Source of the DNA: Simmondsia chinensis
Taxonomy: Eukaryota > Streptophyta > Magnoliopsida > Caryophyllales > Simmondsiaceae
DNA length: 64,000 nucleotides
Direction of reading: 5' to 3'
Assembly: GCA_018398585.1 (NCBI GenBank)
Contig: JAGTTD010000011.1
Coordinates: 13,507,346-13,571,345, forward strand
This document shows positions 23,236 to 35,569 of the stretch, piece after piece (the first letter of the stretch is position 1; each line of letters opens with the position of its first letter). A model generated the notes under the pieces. That model worked only from the letters and a program-made list of their open reading frames with translations. It did not search any database and was not told the origin of the DNA. Both the position numbers and the translations under genes were made by a program.

Positions 23236-23410
23236 TTCCACCCCCATGGAATTGGAAAGTATGATTTTCAGTTAAAATCCAATTCCATGGAATTTGGCAG
23301 TGGAATTGTAATTGTAATTCCAGCAAGTGAACCAAATCATATAATTGGAATTCTGGACCCTAATTTTAGCCTTAGCCCCAATTCCAGCCTCTAATTCCAT
23401 GCTCTAAACA
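22374..23410. mobile_element. Inverted-repeat insertion (MITE-like), 1.0 kb
   Basis: The ends show imperfect inverted repeats: TGCTTGGCACATGGAATTA at the left, and a right end whose complement begins TGTTTAGAGCATGGAATTA (15 of 19 match). It interrupts the integrase reading frame of G. No target duplication can be recognised, so the class is uncertain. The interior has loose repeats of a GGTCATTTNGGGTTNNGGTCA type and a run of 30 C at 23206-23235. Confidence 0.55.
23206..23235. repeat. Run of 30 C
   Basis: Uninterrupted C30 inside the inverted-repeat insertion. One of four long G/C runs in the window. Confidence 0.95.
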
Positions 23411-25164
23411 CAGCTTTAAAGAGATGATAAATGCCATGCTTATTAGCTCAAGCTTACCCTCGAGCTTGTGGGGGGGCAAGCTATGTTATTTGCTTGTCAT
23501 GTGCTAAATAGGGTTTCACAAAAAATGTTAGATAGAAACCCTTATGAATTGGGGAAGGGCTACGTGCCTAACCTGAAATACTTGAAAGTGTGGGGATGTC
23601 TAGCTAAAGTAGGAATTCCAGAATTTAAAAGAAGCAAAATTGGTCCAAAAACTATAACTACTATTTTTGTTAGTTATACCATGATTAGTACTGCATATAA
23701 ATTTATGCTTTTGGATAACTCGAGCCCTAGGCAAGGTAAATAATGGAATCTCAAAATGTTGAATTCTTTGACAATGAGTTTCCCATGAAAGAATCTATGT
23801 ATGCCTCACTACAAAATTCTGTTCCTGTTGCATCTGCACCATCATCTAGTGATGCGCCCCTTGAACTCGAGGTTCAGGAACTCAGAAGAAGTAAGAGGGC
23901 TCGAACTGACACGAGTTTTGGACTAGACTTCATTATTGCATTCTTATCTTAACATCATAATTCGGGTGAACATGTTGCGAGTGCATTCATGCTAGAAGAA
24001 GAACCCAAAACTTATGATGAGGCCATGAGAACCATAGATGCCCCTTTTTAGAGAGAGGCCATAAATAATGAATTAGACTCTGTAACGTGCAACAACACTT
24101 GGGTGTTAGTGGACTTTCCAAGAGGATGCAAACCCATAGGGTGCGAGTGGGTGTTTAGAAAGATACTAAGGACTGATGGGTCCATAGAGAAGTTCAAGGC
24201 CAAGCTGGTGGCCAAAGGGTACACCCTAAAATAAGGAATATACTTCTTTGATAATTACTCACCCATAACCAAGATTGCCACTATGAGAGCCCTGTTAGCT
24301 CTAGCGTCTGTACATAAAAACTTTGTAGTACACCAAATTAACGTTAAAACCACATTTTTAAACGGTGACCTTGAGGAAGAAATTTATATGGAACAATTCG
24401 AGGGGGTTTAGGTTCCTAGTATGGAGCATAAAGTGTGCAAACTTCTAAAGTCTTGGTATGGATTTAAACAAGCTCCTAAACAATGGCATCAAAAAATTGA
24501 TTGTACTTTCGTCATGCATGATTTTATTGTAAACAGTGGTGATGCATGTGCGTATTCAAAGCATGTTTATAATGGCTGAGTCTTTGGCACGAGTGTGAAA
24601 TTTTTAAATGATATTAAGTCTTTCTTGAGTACATGTTTTAATATGAAAGACCTAGATGAGGCTGATGGGATACTTGGGGTTAAAATAACTAGAACCCCTG
24701 AGTGTTTGACCTTGAGTCAATCTCATTACGTGGAGAAAATATTAAGGAAGCTTGGTCACTTTGATGACATACCAGCTAAAACTCCATATGACCCTAGTGT
24801 TTATTTGATGATAAACACATGAGACATGATATCACAGGTCGAGTATGCTAAGATAATTAGTAGTGTAACGTTCTTAATGAACTATACTCGTTCTGATATT
24901 GCCATGCCGTTATTAGACTTAGCTGTTACACACAGTACCCTAGTGATGAGCACTAAAGTGCATTGAAAAGGTTGTTAAGGTATCTCAAGGGCACTAGGAA
25001 CTGAGGTTACACTATAAAAGGTTCCCTGCTGTGTTAGAGAGATACTGTGATACTAATTGGGTGTCTGGTTTTGATGAAATGCATTCTACTAGTGGTTATG
25101 TATTTGTGCTTGCTAACTGTGCTATTTCATGGAAATCTTCTAAACAAACATGTATTGCTACATT
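23411..25164 (+). pseudogene. Copia G integrase end, reverse transcriptase and RNase H remnant
   Basis: Continues copia pol: MINAMLISSSLPSSLWGG (integrase C-terminal side), then YLKVWGCLAKV at about 23580, the [10 protein letters not shown] linker at 23880, the reverse transcriptase start EAINNELDSV, KLVAKGYT, a decayed VHQINVKTTFLNG block, QAPKQWHQK and SQSHYVEKILRKLGHFD, and RNase [21 protein letters not shown]. At least eight stops and frameshifts are present, and the YVDD box is not recoverable. It is cut at 25164 by copia B. Confidence 0.88.
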
Positions 25165-27249
25165 TGTTCGAAGCGTATTTCAAAACATTTTCCCTAAATG
25201 ACTAGAGCGGGCGCAGCAAAAAAAAATTTAAAATTCTTAATTTTAAATTTAATGCCCTGATCTAATTAAACTATTTAACTAGACCTAGATCTTACTCTAA
25301 TAGGTTCATAGTATAACAATGAAAAAATATCGAATAAAACAAGTATAAATATAGTATATAGAATAAACTATATAAAGGAAAACAAATTAAATATCAAATA
25401 CTTAATTTAGACATACCTGAAGCGAAAATCTAAGCTGTGACTTGAAGATCTAAAATTAGAAGAAGAAAACTTCTTGACACCTGAAAATCTTTTTCGCAAT
25501 GACCTCTTGCTGCACAGAAGTGTGGGCTCCCACTTAATTTAGAAAAATTTTTGAAACAAAATTTTTCCTTTTAATCTTTACAAAAATAAATTTTCATAAA
25601 AATTATAATAAATATTAATTTAGAAAACCCCTAAAATAATTTTAGGGTTGCCAGGTTTCTTGCTCTCTGTGGCGGCCATTCTCTCAGGCTGGGGATCCTC
25701 GAAAACAGCCTCTCTTCAGGGTAGCCCCCTGAAGGGGGAAGGCTGCGTACATCTACCCCTCCTAAACCCTGCTTTTGCGGGAGCCCTTGCAGGCACTGGG
25801 TGTTGTTGTTGTTGTTGTTGTTTTCGTCAACGAAGAAAACGGGATTCCAAATCCTGTAAAAAATTACATTATAAATTCTCTCAATAAAAACGTGTTTAAA
25901 TAGGCAAATAGGACTAGTCAAACTGAAGTGTGGCAGCATATGATTGGGTAAGACTAAGGCACACAGATAAACAGCAGAGGAGCACATAGTGATGGTCACG
26001 TGTCACATTCCCATTCGATGAGCCGCAAATACATGGATCACGGCCCTTTTTCCCTTTTTTTAATTGGCTGTGCCCCCGCGCGTACATTAATTCCCTTTTC
26101 CTTTTTGTATTGTTTTCTTTTGCATAAATTCCCACGTGTATAAATTCATCTCATAAATATTTTATTAGCACAATAATTTATTTATCTCATAAATAAGTAA
26201 TTTATCCCATGAATTCATTTCAAATATTTTTAAATAGTGCTTTTGTTGAGGCTTGCAAAGGGACCTCAGGGACAATCTAAATCTAGCTACAAATGGGTCA
26301 AATTTGATTATAATCTCATGATAACAATAGATTACTATTTAATAAAACTTAATTCGACTAAATAAGTTTTACTGCACTCTAGAATTATATATATTCACTC
26401 AAGAATTTTCCAAATTATATTTTTTTACGAAAATTAACCCCTCTATTAGACATTTGTGATAAAAAACATCTTTAACTACTATCGCTATTTTTCTCACATC
26501 TATCATCGTAGTTCCCGGCTCAACTTCTAGAACAATTCATAATACAGAAATAATTTTCGTATTAATTCCAAATGCCGAACATATGAAATACTCTGGCCAA
26601 AGATTTTAGAATATGTTCGTATAGTAGCGAATCAACTAAGGGGGACATCTCACATTGTAGATTCCTAGTAAAATAAGTTCCCGCCACAATTCATGCAATT
26701 ACCCAAAGAACGTAAGATCCTAGTTATACTCAATAACCTCATCATTTTAGTGCATCAAAGCAATTGACATTTCATGTATGAGTCCGGACTTTTTCTCAGA
26801 TTTAGAGTGATCAAATTACATAATTAATTATTTTTAATAGCAGTTAAACAAACAACTAATTCAGGTAGTCCTACTCAGTGTTCGAATCCTATTGAAAACA
26901 CCAATATAATACTCTTGGATTTCTATCCAGATGACCAAGACAAATCATCAAAAGTATCATATTATAGTCTTATCAGACACGTTGTCCAAGCTTATCACCG
27001 ACTACAAACATACATTGACAACATATCACTAGTTTAATCTAAGTCTTTCCGTGGTTCAATCTTATTAACCACTTAAACCAAACCTGACATGTCTTTAGAC
27101 AACGTCCATCTCATAGAACATTTTAGAAAAATAATCACATGCATGTTTGACTAGTAAAGCATAATCGGACAATAAATAAATAAAATAATTTTATTTATTT
27201 GATATTTAAAACTAATTAATTAAATTTTTTTGGGATACCTATTCCAACA
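25165..27249 (-). repeat. 3' LTR of copia B, with a SINE inside
   Basis: Matches 57344-58253 over its first ~1.1 kb (for example TTAGACATA near 25411 and 57532). It starts TGTTCGAAG and ends TTCCAACA, followed by the complement of a purine tract (ATCTCCCACTTGTCC). Confidence 0.85.
25653..25823 (+). mobile_element. SINE-like element, Au-type body
   Basis: Absent from the other B LTR, so it is an insertion. The body reads GAAAACAGCCTCTCTTCAGG, GGAAGGCTGCGTACAT and GCGGGAGCCCTTGCAGGCAC, and ends in a (TTG)n tail (25799-25820). The head (25653-25690) shows no tRNA-like A or B box that I can recognise. Same body family as 10885-10982. Confidence 0.65.
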
Positions 27250-28802
27250 ATCTCCCACTTGTCCTTAAACCCAAATAGCCCTACATTGTATAACTATCCC
27301 CTAGGAATCTGTCGACTCTTTGACTATAAACTTGAAACAATACTAATCTGTCACTATCTCATTCTTTTTCTCACATGCTTTCATCTACTAGGAACCTTCT
27401 AAGTCAATTAGCCTACTCAAAAACTCCCTAGCTATGAAGTATCTGACTTCCATAATGAAGTAACTAATACAAGACTGCTTCACTCTTCACCATCTAATGA
27501 CTCCCACTATAAGGGTAAATAGGAATTCTGACATTAAATGTCTAAACTCCCTTTTAAAATAATTAACTTGTGATAAATCCAAAATCCTTTTTTGAATCTC
27601 ACCAAAGCTTGACCCTAAGATCATAGTTGGTGCATCTTAGGTTTTTCTCTTTTAACTAAGTGGACAATTAAATCTTAATAGTTCATAATAATCCTACACC
27701 ATTCTCAATGAGTAGAATGTCATCTATATACAACACTTAGAAAGTCTCTACTTTCATGTTATGTAACTCGTACACTAATGATTGACTAACCATTAACTCA
27801 AATCCTAGGACTTGATTAGCCATCAACGAATCCACTATTCAATGAATAAGATGCTTATTTAAATCTACAATTAGGCTTCATTAGTTTGCATACTATATGC
27901 CCCTAACTCTTGGCAACAAATTTGTCTAGTTGTATCATATACATAACATTTAAAGATAACCATTCAGAGAACATCGTCTTGATTTACACTTTCCCGTATC
28001 TCTTCATATTAAACACAATGGACGAGAGTATCATTATGGATTTAAGCATAACATCTGGCTAAAATGCTTCATCAAAGGCGATTCCTTCCTATAGGGTATT
28101 AACCCACTGTCCCCAATCTAGACTTAAAGGTCTCTACCTTCTCGTCCACTCAACTCTATATACTTGTAGATCCATTCAAATCTAATCTAATGGAATTAAT
28201 GTCTTTTGATGCCTCTACAAGTTCCAGTCTTAGTTAAAATAGAATTACTTTAACTGAACTTTTATTGCCCCAACTCAATGGTCTGCATCTTTATACTTAA
28301 GAGTTTCACTGTAGTCTAAAGGATCAGAATCATCATCATTCCTAACCACGCAGACTGAAGACATAAATCTATCATGTGACTCTGACTATCCTCCCGCTAT
28401 ACCAAAGCTCTCATGCACTTTAGGTGACAATAACCTAGTTGATGATATATATAATACATCATCTACTCTATAAGTTGTATCAAGCTGTAGTGACAAAATA
28501 TTTCATATCATCAATTTAACCAATACAAGCTCTCTATTGTACTTTTAGAACACTTTCTAAAATATGTTACAAAGTAAACCTTTTGATATGTAAACGTGAC
28601 TTGTCATATGAATCTTACAATGTTCAAAAACACATTCTTGATCCATTCTACAACTCTCTGCAATAAGGATAAATAAGAATTCTCCTAAAAACCACTACTT
28701 CGATCTAATCAAGTGACATGACATAATTACCTAACTGATCTTAACTTAAGTCTTTAATTCTTTGAAACTTTCAAAGAATTTCAAGACTTTAGTCTTCATA
28801 AG
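27250..28802 (-). pseudogene. Copia B pol remnant
   Basis: Minus-strand copia pol without long open frames. The reverse transcriptase box survives as TATATAGATGAC (Tyr-Ile-Asp-Asp) at 27717-27731. The sequence next to the LTR, CAATCTCCCACTTG, is the usual purine-tract complement of this type. Decay is advanced, in keeping with B being old. Confidence 0.7.
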
Positions 28803-29268
28803 TGTTTTGCTACAGGTTCTTTTAATGGAAAGTAAAACTTAAATATTTTAACTTTTATTAATTAATAGATTTGATACAAGAGGTGTCGTAGATTGAGTAC
28901 AACATGTAATAAATGGGGGGATGAAAGTGAGTGAATTTGTGTGCCCCCCTTTGGAGCACAAAGGGGGGTATTTATATATGCCCAAGAATGCCATGAGCAG
29001 TTAGTATAGCAGTAAAAAAGAGATGCGGATGACCTCATGGCGAGATGCATCCCCGAGTGAGACGGAATCCCAGGTGAGACAGAATCCCGAGCGAGATGCA
29101 ATCCTGGGCGAGATGAAATCTGGGCAAGATGCATTCCTGGGCGAGATGAGGCCTTGGCTAGAGGAGACCCCAGACCAGATGCAACCTTGGGCGGAACGCA
29201 AACCTGGGCGAGATGAGACCTCGGGCGAGATGCAACTCGGTTCAAGATGTTTAAACGGGTTGTTTTAA
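28803..29268 (-). repeat. Gypsy A LTR copy 1 (outer 3' LTR)
   Basis: Begins TGTTTTGCTACAGG. The middle is a degenerate ~21 bp minisatellite (GGGCGAGATGCAACC-like, about 29036-29240), which makes 7-residue repeats such as GEMKSGQ in chance frames. The purine-tract complement TAGTCCCCTGCC follows. Confidence 0.85.
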
Positions 29269-30980
29269 TTTAGTCCCCTGCCATTTCACAAATGATTTTC
29301 GTTTGCGATTTTCAATGCTGTTGGTTTTATAAATATGGGGGAAGTAGTGGGCATTCTCCTTCACTTTGGCCTTCACTTCCTTGACTCCTCCAAGCTTTGG
29401 CCTCTCCTTCACACTTTAGCCTCAGTTACCAAATGGCTGACTCTTGGACGTTAATTTTCAAAATTTTTCTTACTTTCTCGTGAAGTTCCTTTTGAGGTTT
29501 TAGATTTTGTCTCGTTCTCACGCTCGTCTTGTCCATTCCCGTCATTTCATAGAGACTCACGCCTCTCACTCTTTGGACCGTTATGCTGACGGGTTCCTGG
29601 TCCAATCATGATCCTATATTTACCCAAACAGTGTTTTGGTCTATCCCGGTGCTCCTGCTGATGGGATAGTCTTGCCTCAGTCTTCTGTGGATTTTCTTTC
29701 AGGTCACTGGTGGATTATGGGCTGTAATGTCAGCTTGGTCTTGTGTCAAGAATTTAATCCTGTGGACTCTTCTCGTTTATCCATCATCAATCCCGCGACT
29801 CGCTTTTACTTTCCTTTAGGCTTGCTGACCGAAGGAATCTTATCCCCTTTTATCCGATGTCGCGTGACAGCTATCTTGGGGTGCAAGAATTCGACCTCTT
29901 CCTTGGGTACACCGTTAATTTGCTTGTTTATGACATTACTTCGGGGTCGGTTAGAGGGGAGTGGTCCAACATTCACAAGGTTTTTGCATGCGAAGATGGT
30001 TGGGCATATAAAGGCGAGTTATATGTCGGGGGGAGGAACTTGTTATTTCACGTCCCTATCCGTATTAGCGACTTTATCTACCTGATGTTAGACTGGGGTT
30101 CCTATATCTCGGAATGATCTCCTTTTTCTGGCACCTACGTTGTACAGTGGGACACACTTCGAACTTCTGCCGAGTTCCTATTTTTTCCATCGAGGATTCA
30201 CCATAATATAGCCTGTTGTGATGATGCTGGTCTGTTCTGCTGGGATGGCCCCGCAGTTAGGGGTACCTAGCTTTGTCTGGTCCCGCTATGCGGTTCTCTT
30301 TTAGGGGCGTGGTTGTTACGCTATCGTGACGACTTTTCTTCTTGGTTTCTTTACAAGAGTGTTCATTACTGATTCCCGGTCCCTCGGGATGTATTTTATT
30401 TTGGCATATTTACGTTTGGAATATTGACTCGGACGCTCATATTTTGGGATTTTTAGTGCCTTGAAATTTTAAGTTGAATCTGTCGTCTTGGGCATTCCTT
30501 TTTTTATTGAAAATTTTCATATCTCAGCCTTATGGATCTCGAGCGTGTTTCGGGCCACTGGATCTCGGCTGCGTCTCATCCCATCGGACCTTGGCTGCGT
30601 CTTGACTTTTCCAAACTTGGACCCCAATTCGGCTCATCGTATCACGGGTGCTGTATCGGTCGTTTGTATCTCAGGCCCCTATCTGGCCCGTTCGGATCTC
30701 GGATGTATCTAGGATGCATATCGGCTCATTGTATCACGAGTCGCGACCTTGTGGGTTCCCAGGCCTATCTCTGGCCGGTTTGCTTTTCGGGCCGATCTCG
30801 GCCTGGCTCCTTCCCCTCCCTCCTTTTTTTAACTCAAACCTTTATGTCGGTTTTGTGTCTGATTATCGTTTTGGTGGTTTTGATGGTTTATTTTTGGTTT
30901 GTTTTTGTTTGCTTTGTATGTGTGGTTTGATTTTTTTGGAAGAGTTGGTGGATATGTGTGGTTTGATTGTTTTTTGGAAG
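29269..30980 (+). pseudogene. Antisense F-box-like gene fragment, copy 1
   Basis: Runs opposite to the gypsy genes. It starts near 29432 (MADSW) and includes SSVDFLSGHWWIMGCN, an INPATR block near 29785 and, one frame over from 29857, EFDLFLGYTVNLLVYD and GWAYKGELYVGG. The pattern (short N-terminal box, GCNGLVLC-like, NPATR, then repeated YD...W...G units) is that of F-box-associated/Kelch-type plant proteins. Several stops and frameshifts are present, and the 3' third (30530-30800) becomes a loose GGATCTCGG repeat. Tat-lineage elements are known to carry extra antisense ORFs between pol and the 3' LTR, and this fits that place; the F-box assignment is my inference. Confidence 0.5.
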
Positions 30981-31157
30981 AGTTGGTGGTATTTTGCCTG
31001 CCTTAGAAGGGCTTACGGCTAAACCTATCTCGCCCGCCTCGAAAGGGCTTATGGCTTGACGTAATTCGCCCGCCTCAGAAGGGCTTACGGCTAAACCTAT
31101 GTCACCTACCTCGGAAGGGCTTGTGACTTGACGTAATTCGCCAGCCTTGGAAGGAAC
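30981..31157. repeat. 36 bp minisatellite, copy 1
   Basis: About four to five units of GCCTCGGAAGGGCTTACGGC type, directly left of LTR copy 2. Confidence 0.8.
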
Positions 31158-31657
31158 TGTTTTGGTACAGGTTCTTTTAATGGAAGGTCAAACTCAAACC
31201 TTTTAAATTTTATTGATTAATGGATTTAATACAAGAGGTATCATAGATTGAATACAAAATGTAATAAATGGGGCTATGAAAGTGAGTAAATTTGTGTGTC
31301 CTCCTTTGGCTCACAAAGGGGGGTGTTTATAGATGCCCAAGAATGACATGGCCAGCGGGTATAGCAGTAAAAAAGAGATGTGGATGACGTGATGGTGAGA
31401 TGCAACCCCAGGCGAGATGGAATCTCGAGTGAGATAGAATCCCGGGCGAGATGCATTCCTGGGCGAGATGAAATCTGAGCAAGATGCGTTCCTAGGCGAA
31501 ATGTATCCCTGGCGAGATGAGACGCCAGGCGAGATACAACCTCGGGTGGAACGCAACCCCGGGCGAGATGCAACCTGGGTTGGAACGCAACCCCAGGCGA
31601 GATGGGATCCCAAGGGCGATGCAACTCGGTTCGAGATGTTTTAAGGGGTTGTTTTTA
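31158..31657 (-). repeat. Gypsy A LTR copy 2 (internal)
   Basis: 500 bp, starting TGTTTTGGTACAGG. It has the same 21 bp minisatellite core and the purine-tract complement GTTAGTCCCCTGCC on its right. Confidence 0.85.
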
Positions 31658-32448
31658 GTTAGTCCCCTGCCATTTTGCAAATGATTTTCGTTTACGATTT
31701 TAATTGTGGTTGGTTTCATAAATACGGGGGAGTAGTGGGCATTCTTCTTCACTTTGGTCTTCACTTCCTTGACTCCTCTAAGATTTGACCTCTCCTCCAC
31801 ACTTTAGCCTCGGTTACCAAAAGGCTGACTCTTCAGACGTTACATTTCAAAATTTTTCTTACTTTTCCGTGAAGTCCCTTTTTGTGTTTCGGACTTTGTC
31901 TCATTCTCACGCTCGTCTTATCCATTCCCATCATTTCATAGAGACACACGCCTCTTGCTCTTTAGACCATTATGCTGACAATTTCCTGGTCTAATCATGA
32001 TGCTATATTGACCCTGACGATGTTTTGGTCTATCTCGATGCACTTGCTAATGGGACAGTCCCACCTCAGTCTTCTGTGGATTTTCTTTCAGGTCACCAGC
32101 GGATTATGGTCTGCAATGGTGGCTTGGTCTTGTGTCAAGATTTTAATCCTGTGGGCCCTTTGAGGGTTCACCAGAATATAGCTCGTTATGGTGATGCTAG
32201 TCTGTTCCGCTGGGATGGCCCCGCAGTTAGGTACCACGCTTTGTCTGGTCCTGCTATGCTGTTCTCTTTTAGGTGTGTGGTTGTTACGAAACCATGACGA
32301 CTTTTCTTCTTGGTTTCTGTACGAGAGTGTTCATTACTGGGTCTCACCTGCCTTGGAAGTCCCCCGCCATTTTGCAAATGAATTTTGTTTGGATCTCGGG
32401 CCCCTATCCTGCCCGTTTGGATCTCAGATGTACCTCGGATGCATTCGG
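31658..32448 (+). pseudogene. Antisense F-box-like fragment, copy 2 (left part)
   Basis: Parallel to copy 1 but less broken at its start: the frame FQNFSYFSVKSLFVFRTL, then a frame change, then SSVDFLSGHQRIMVCNGG and LVLCQDFNPVGP at about 32070-32150. It lacks the NPATR block through an internal deletion. It is cut at 32448 by solo LTR D and resumes at 38130. Confidence 0.5.
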
Positions 32449-32592
32449 TGTTAGGAACAGTGTCCTAAAATCTAGATTTATTCTGGATATATTATTTTAA
32501 TTAATAAATAAAATTGAAGTTCTAGTCGTTTCCTAGTTAAATTTGTGTATGTGAGCATTTATATTGCATGTGATTTTCTTTTGGGAGACATC

Positions 32593-33049
32593 TGTTACAC
32601 TCGGGATTGAACCACAAGCGTAAACTAAGTAAAATAGGGATAGGTTGAGAGTTTGAGATGAGAAAGAAGGGACATTAGATGAGAAATAGAGAATTGGGGA
32701 TGAGAAAATAGAGAGAGTTAGATGAAAGAGAGAATTAATCTCAAATTGAGATATTTGTTTATGAATTTTCATTGATTAAATCTGATCAATACATCCAGCT
32801 ATTTACATGCAATTACAATGAATCAAGACACCACACTACACATCTTATTAGAAGAAACATCTAGAAAATTCTAGAAACTAACTAACTAATATTCAAACCC
32901 ATTTATTTGGCACCAAAACAGCAACTAACAGCAACAATGTAGCAGCAACAGCACAACAGAATTTAACAGCAACAGAATTTAACAGTTTAACCAATCTTCC
33001 CGCCACTTAGCTACCTTAAGCGCATGCCTCGGATTCTCGGATCATAACA
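32593..33049 (-). repeat. 3' LTR of element E
   Basis: 457 bp, contains a CAGCAACA-type short repeat near 32930-32985 that is partly deleted in the other LTR. Confidence 0.9.
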
Positions 33050-33109
33050 TTCCCTCCCCCTTGAAAACATTCTTGTCCTCAAGAATGAAAGAGAATGAGA
33101 CTTTGGAAA

Positions 33110-35036
33110 TCACTTGTTGGAGGTATTGCCCTTTCGAAACTGGAGCTTTTTGGACTTGTACAACTTCATAGTAAGGTCTTTCAATTCTTTCCTTCGAGCT
33201 ATAGGGTCCACTTCATTTTCACTACAAGTGTCCTGATCTGACCCCTCAATTTCAGTGTCACATTCATCATTTCCGGATTGTCCTTCAACATCAACTCCTC
33301 TAGCCATCATGAGAAACTTAGGATTGCACCTATGGCCAAGTATATAGGGTTGTTGGCATTTAAAACAGCGGTTTTGAGGCTCCTTCTCGATGCTTCGTGG
33401 ATCCTTATGTTCATCTAATCTCTTGTAGTCTAACACCTTGTGATGGTGTTGGAAGTTTTCTTCCCGATGCTTTGGCCTATCAAGGAATGTTAAATCTGAA
33501 GCCTCAATCAATTTTGCCTTTGCATAAGCTTGAGACAAAGAAGTAGGATCAAGGGCCTTCACCAAATTCTTGATTTTGGGTTTTAAACCACTGATGAAAC
33601 TCGAGACATAAAAGGACTCAGGGGCTCGAGGTGCAATTGTAATCATACTGGCTCGGAGATTTTCAAATTTTGTCATATAATCCTTCACGGTTGTGACTTG
33701 AGTTAGCTTGTTGAAGCTTTCCACTACATCACCCACTTCATCATCACCATAGCGCTCACATAACTCGGTCATAAACTCGTCCCAAGAAAGAGTGGGATTG
33801 CTCCTCAAAAGACTATAAAACCAAACTTCATGATCTCCTTGAAGATAAACCGCAGCCAATTCCACCTTTTGATCATCGGGAATGGAATAAAAATGGAAAT
33901 ATCGCTCGCATCTTCTTATCCAAGAGTGAGGTTGCTTCCCATCAAAATTTTCAAGTTGAACTCTCGGTTGTCGAAAGCCATTGCGTCTATTACCATAAGA
34001 GACTTCGTTGCTTCGATTAATAACCAACTCAGATGCATTCTGCCCAAGGTTATACTGCTGAACAATTTCAGGTGCTTGAACATTAATTGTGCCCGGCATT
34101 CAAACAAACATGTCGTGTGCGAGATGGATCATGAAATGGATCAAAGTGTCCTCCATGTCCTGATCTGTTCGGTGCTGCAGAACTGGGGAAACCTTCTTAT
34201 AAATCTGGAGGATGTTCCTTTTGATCAAAATTTATGCTCACCGATCGAATATGCTCTTAATCCAGTTGATGTTCACGCTGTCTGGCAATACCTGGATCTT
34301 CAGATGCCAGTTTCTGAGTTCTGATATTGTTAGGTTGAAGCTGAACTTGAGGACAAGCTCTTGAACTCTCTGCCGCATGTATCACCTGAGGATTAAGCTC
34401 AACACCATGACGCCTTAGCTGACTCTCGGGCAGAAGAGGTGTAGGACATGTTGTGCAATTGTGTTTACTCAAGTGGTGTGGCAACTCAGCAAGCTTCTCT
34501 TCCAAGGTTTGTGATTGTTGGTTCATTCGGTTTGTGATCTTATCCTCCAACACCTGAACTTGCTGATTCACTTGTTCATTTATTGTTTCTTCAACACCTT
34601 GCAATTGTTGAGACACAAAGTTCTCATTGCCTCGTTCATTTACTCCAAGAGTTTGGCAGTTGAACTGATGTTGAATCTCAGCTACCTTCTCATTGTACAT
34701 CTGTGTTTGTTGATCAATTTGCTCAGCCACCGATTTCTCCACTTGCTTATTCACCTCATCTTGCAAGTGTACAATCTTTTCTTCAATTTGTTGTAACCGG
34801 TCTTGAACCTTTGCATCTTTTTCATCTTTTTCCAATAATACTGTCAGAATTCGATCCATCTTCTAATTAATGTCTTGGAGATGAGCAGTTGTGAGAAACT
34901 GAGGTTCGTTTGTAGCATTTACACCAGCTTCAGCAGAACGAGATGCATTAACACCTGTTACTACAGCAGCAAAGGTGTCCGGACCTGATGCATTTGCTCC
35001 TCCAGCACCGGTTCTGGTCCTAACACCATTAGTCAT
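33110..35036 (-). pseudogene. Element E gag (Ty3/gypsy type), stop and frameshift
   Basis: Three pieces in order on the minus strand. From ATG 35036 (MTNGVRTRTGAGG) to TAA at 34865-34863; the same frame then reopens at 34859-34257 with a long coiled coil rich in Gln/Glu (EEKIVHLQDEVNKQVEK). After a frame change, 34099-33110 holds the gypsy gag domain: FDGKQPHSWIRRCERYF, VYLQGDHEVWFYSLL, FMTELCERYGD, VKDYMTKFENL, FISGLKPKIK, then a zinc knuckle CFKCQQPYILGHRC and an acidic tail. Gag would build the virus-like particle around element RNA. No protease or reverse transcriptase follows, so E relied on another element for copying. Confidence 0.9.
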
Positions 35037-35569
35037 GATTTTTTTTTTTTTTTTTTTTGTGATCTTAACAATTGAAGTTGATCGGTGTGATCTTGCAATG
35101 ACCAGCCGAAATGAGCTAAGATGCGACACAAAATTTGTTCTTTTCAATCTGAACAATGCTGGACTAATCTACTTGGCTCGAATTACAGCAGCACAACCTC
35201 CAGATTTGATTAAAATGTTTTCTGAAATTTTCAAGATCAATGTAAGAATCAAAATCTGAATTGATCTTGATCAAATTGTCTTGAAATGATTTGATTTTTG
35301 TAATAAAAATCTGCTCTAATTTCTACAAAACGAGAACAATGCAGCAGACTTTCACAATTTTGAGCTCAACTGCAATATTTCTTGAAACTTCAAGATTGTA
35401 TTTGAAATTCACAATTTTGAATTGCTCTCGGTCAGATTGTCCTGAACCGATCAGAATCTACTGAATTCAGAACTTGATTATCAAATCAACACTGCAATTG
35501 ATTTTCTGAATTTTTTTTTTTTTTTGATTACGCACTCGGTTGGAAGCCAAACGAGGCTCTGATACCAAT

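Larger units (their letters stand above)
12711..25164 (+). mobile_element. Copia element G, left portion, heavily interrupted
   Basis: A 5' LTR starting TGTTAGGAATGATGTCCTAA, then gag and protease remnants, integrase remnants and reverse transcriptase/RNase H remnants, all on the plus strand. It is cut by an inverted LTR (15624-16855), element F (16902-22309), an inverted-repeat insertion (22374-23410) and finally by copia B at 25165. Its remaining RNase H end and 3' LTR must lie beyond 64000. All frames carry many stops. Confidence 0.85.

Noticed and set aside
22374..23410. PIF/Harbinger or Mutator element
   Set aside because: No 3 bp TWA or 9 bp duplication can be found at the ends, and no transposase; only the inverted-repeat ends are supported.
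29023..29268. Gene encoding RDAxPGEM-like repeats
   Set aside because: A product of the 21 bp minisatellite in the gypsy LTR; open frames arise on both strands in each LTR copy.
29636..30117. Genuine host F-box gene
   Set aside because: It occurs three times in step with gypsy LTRs, has stops and frameshifts, and lies between the purine tract and the minisatellite of the element.
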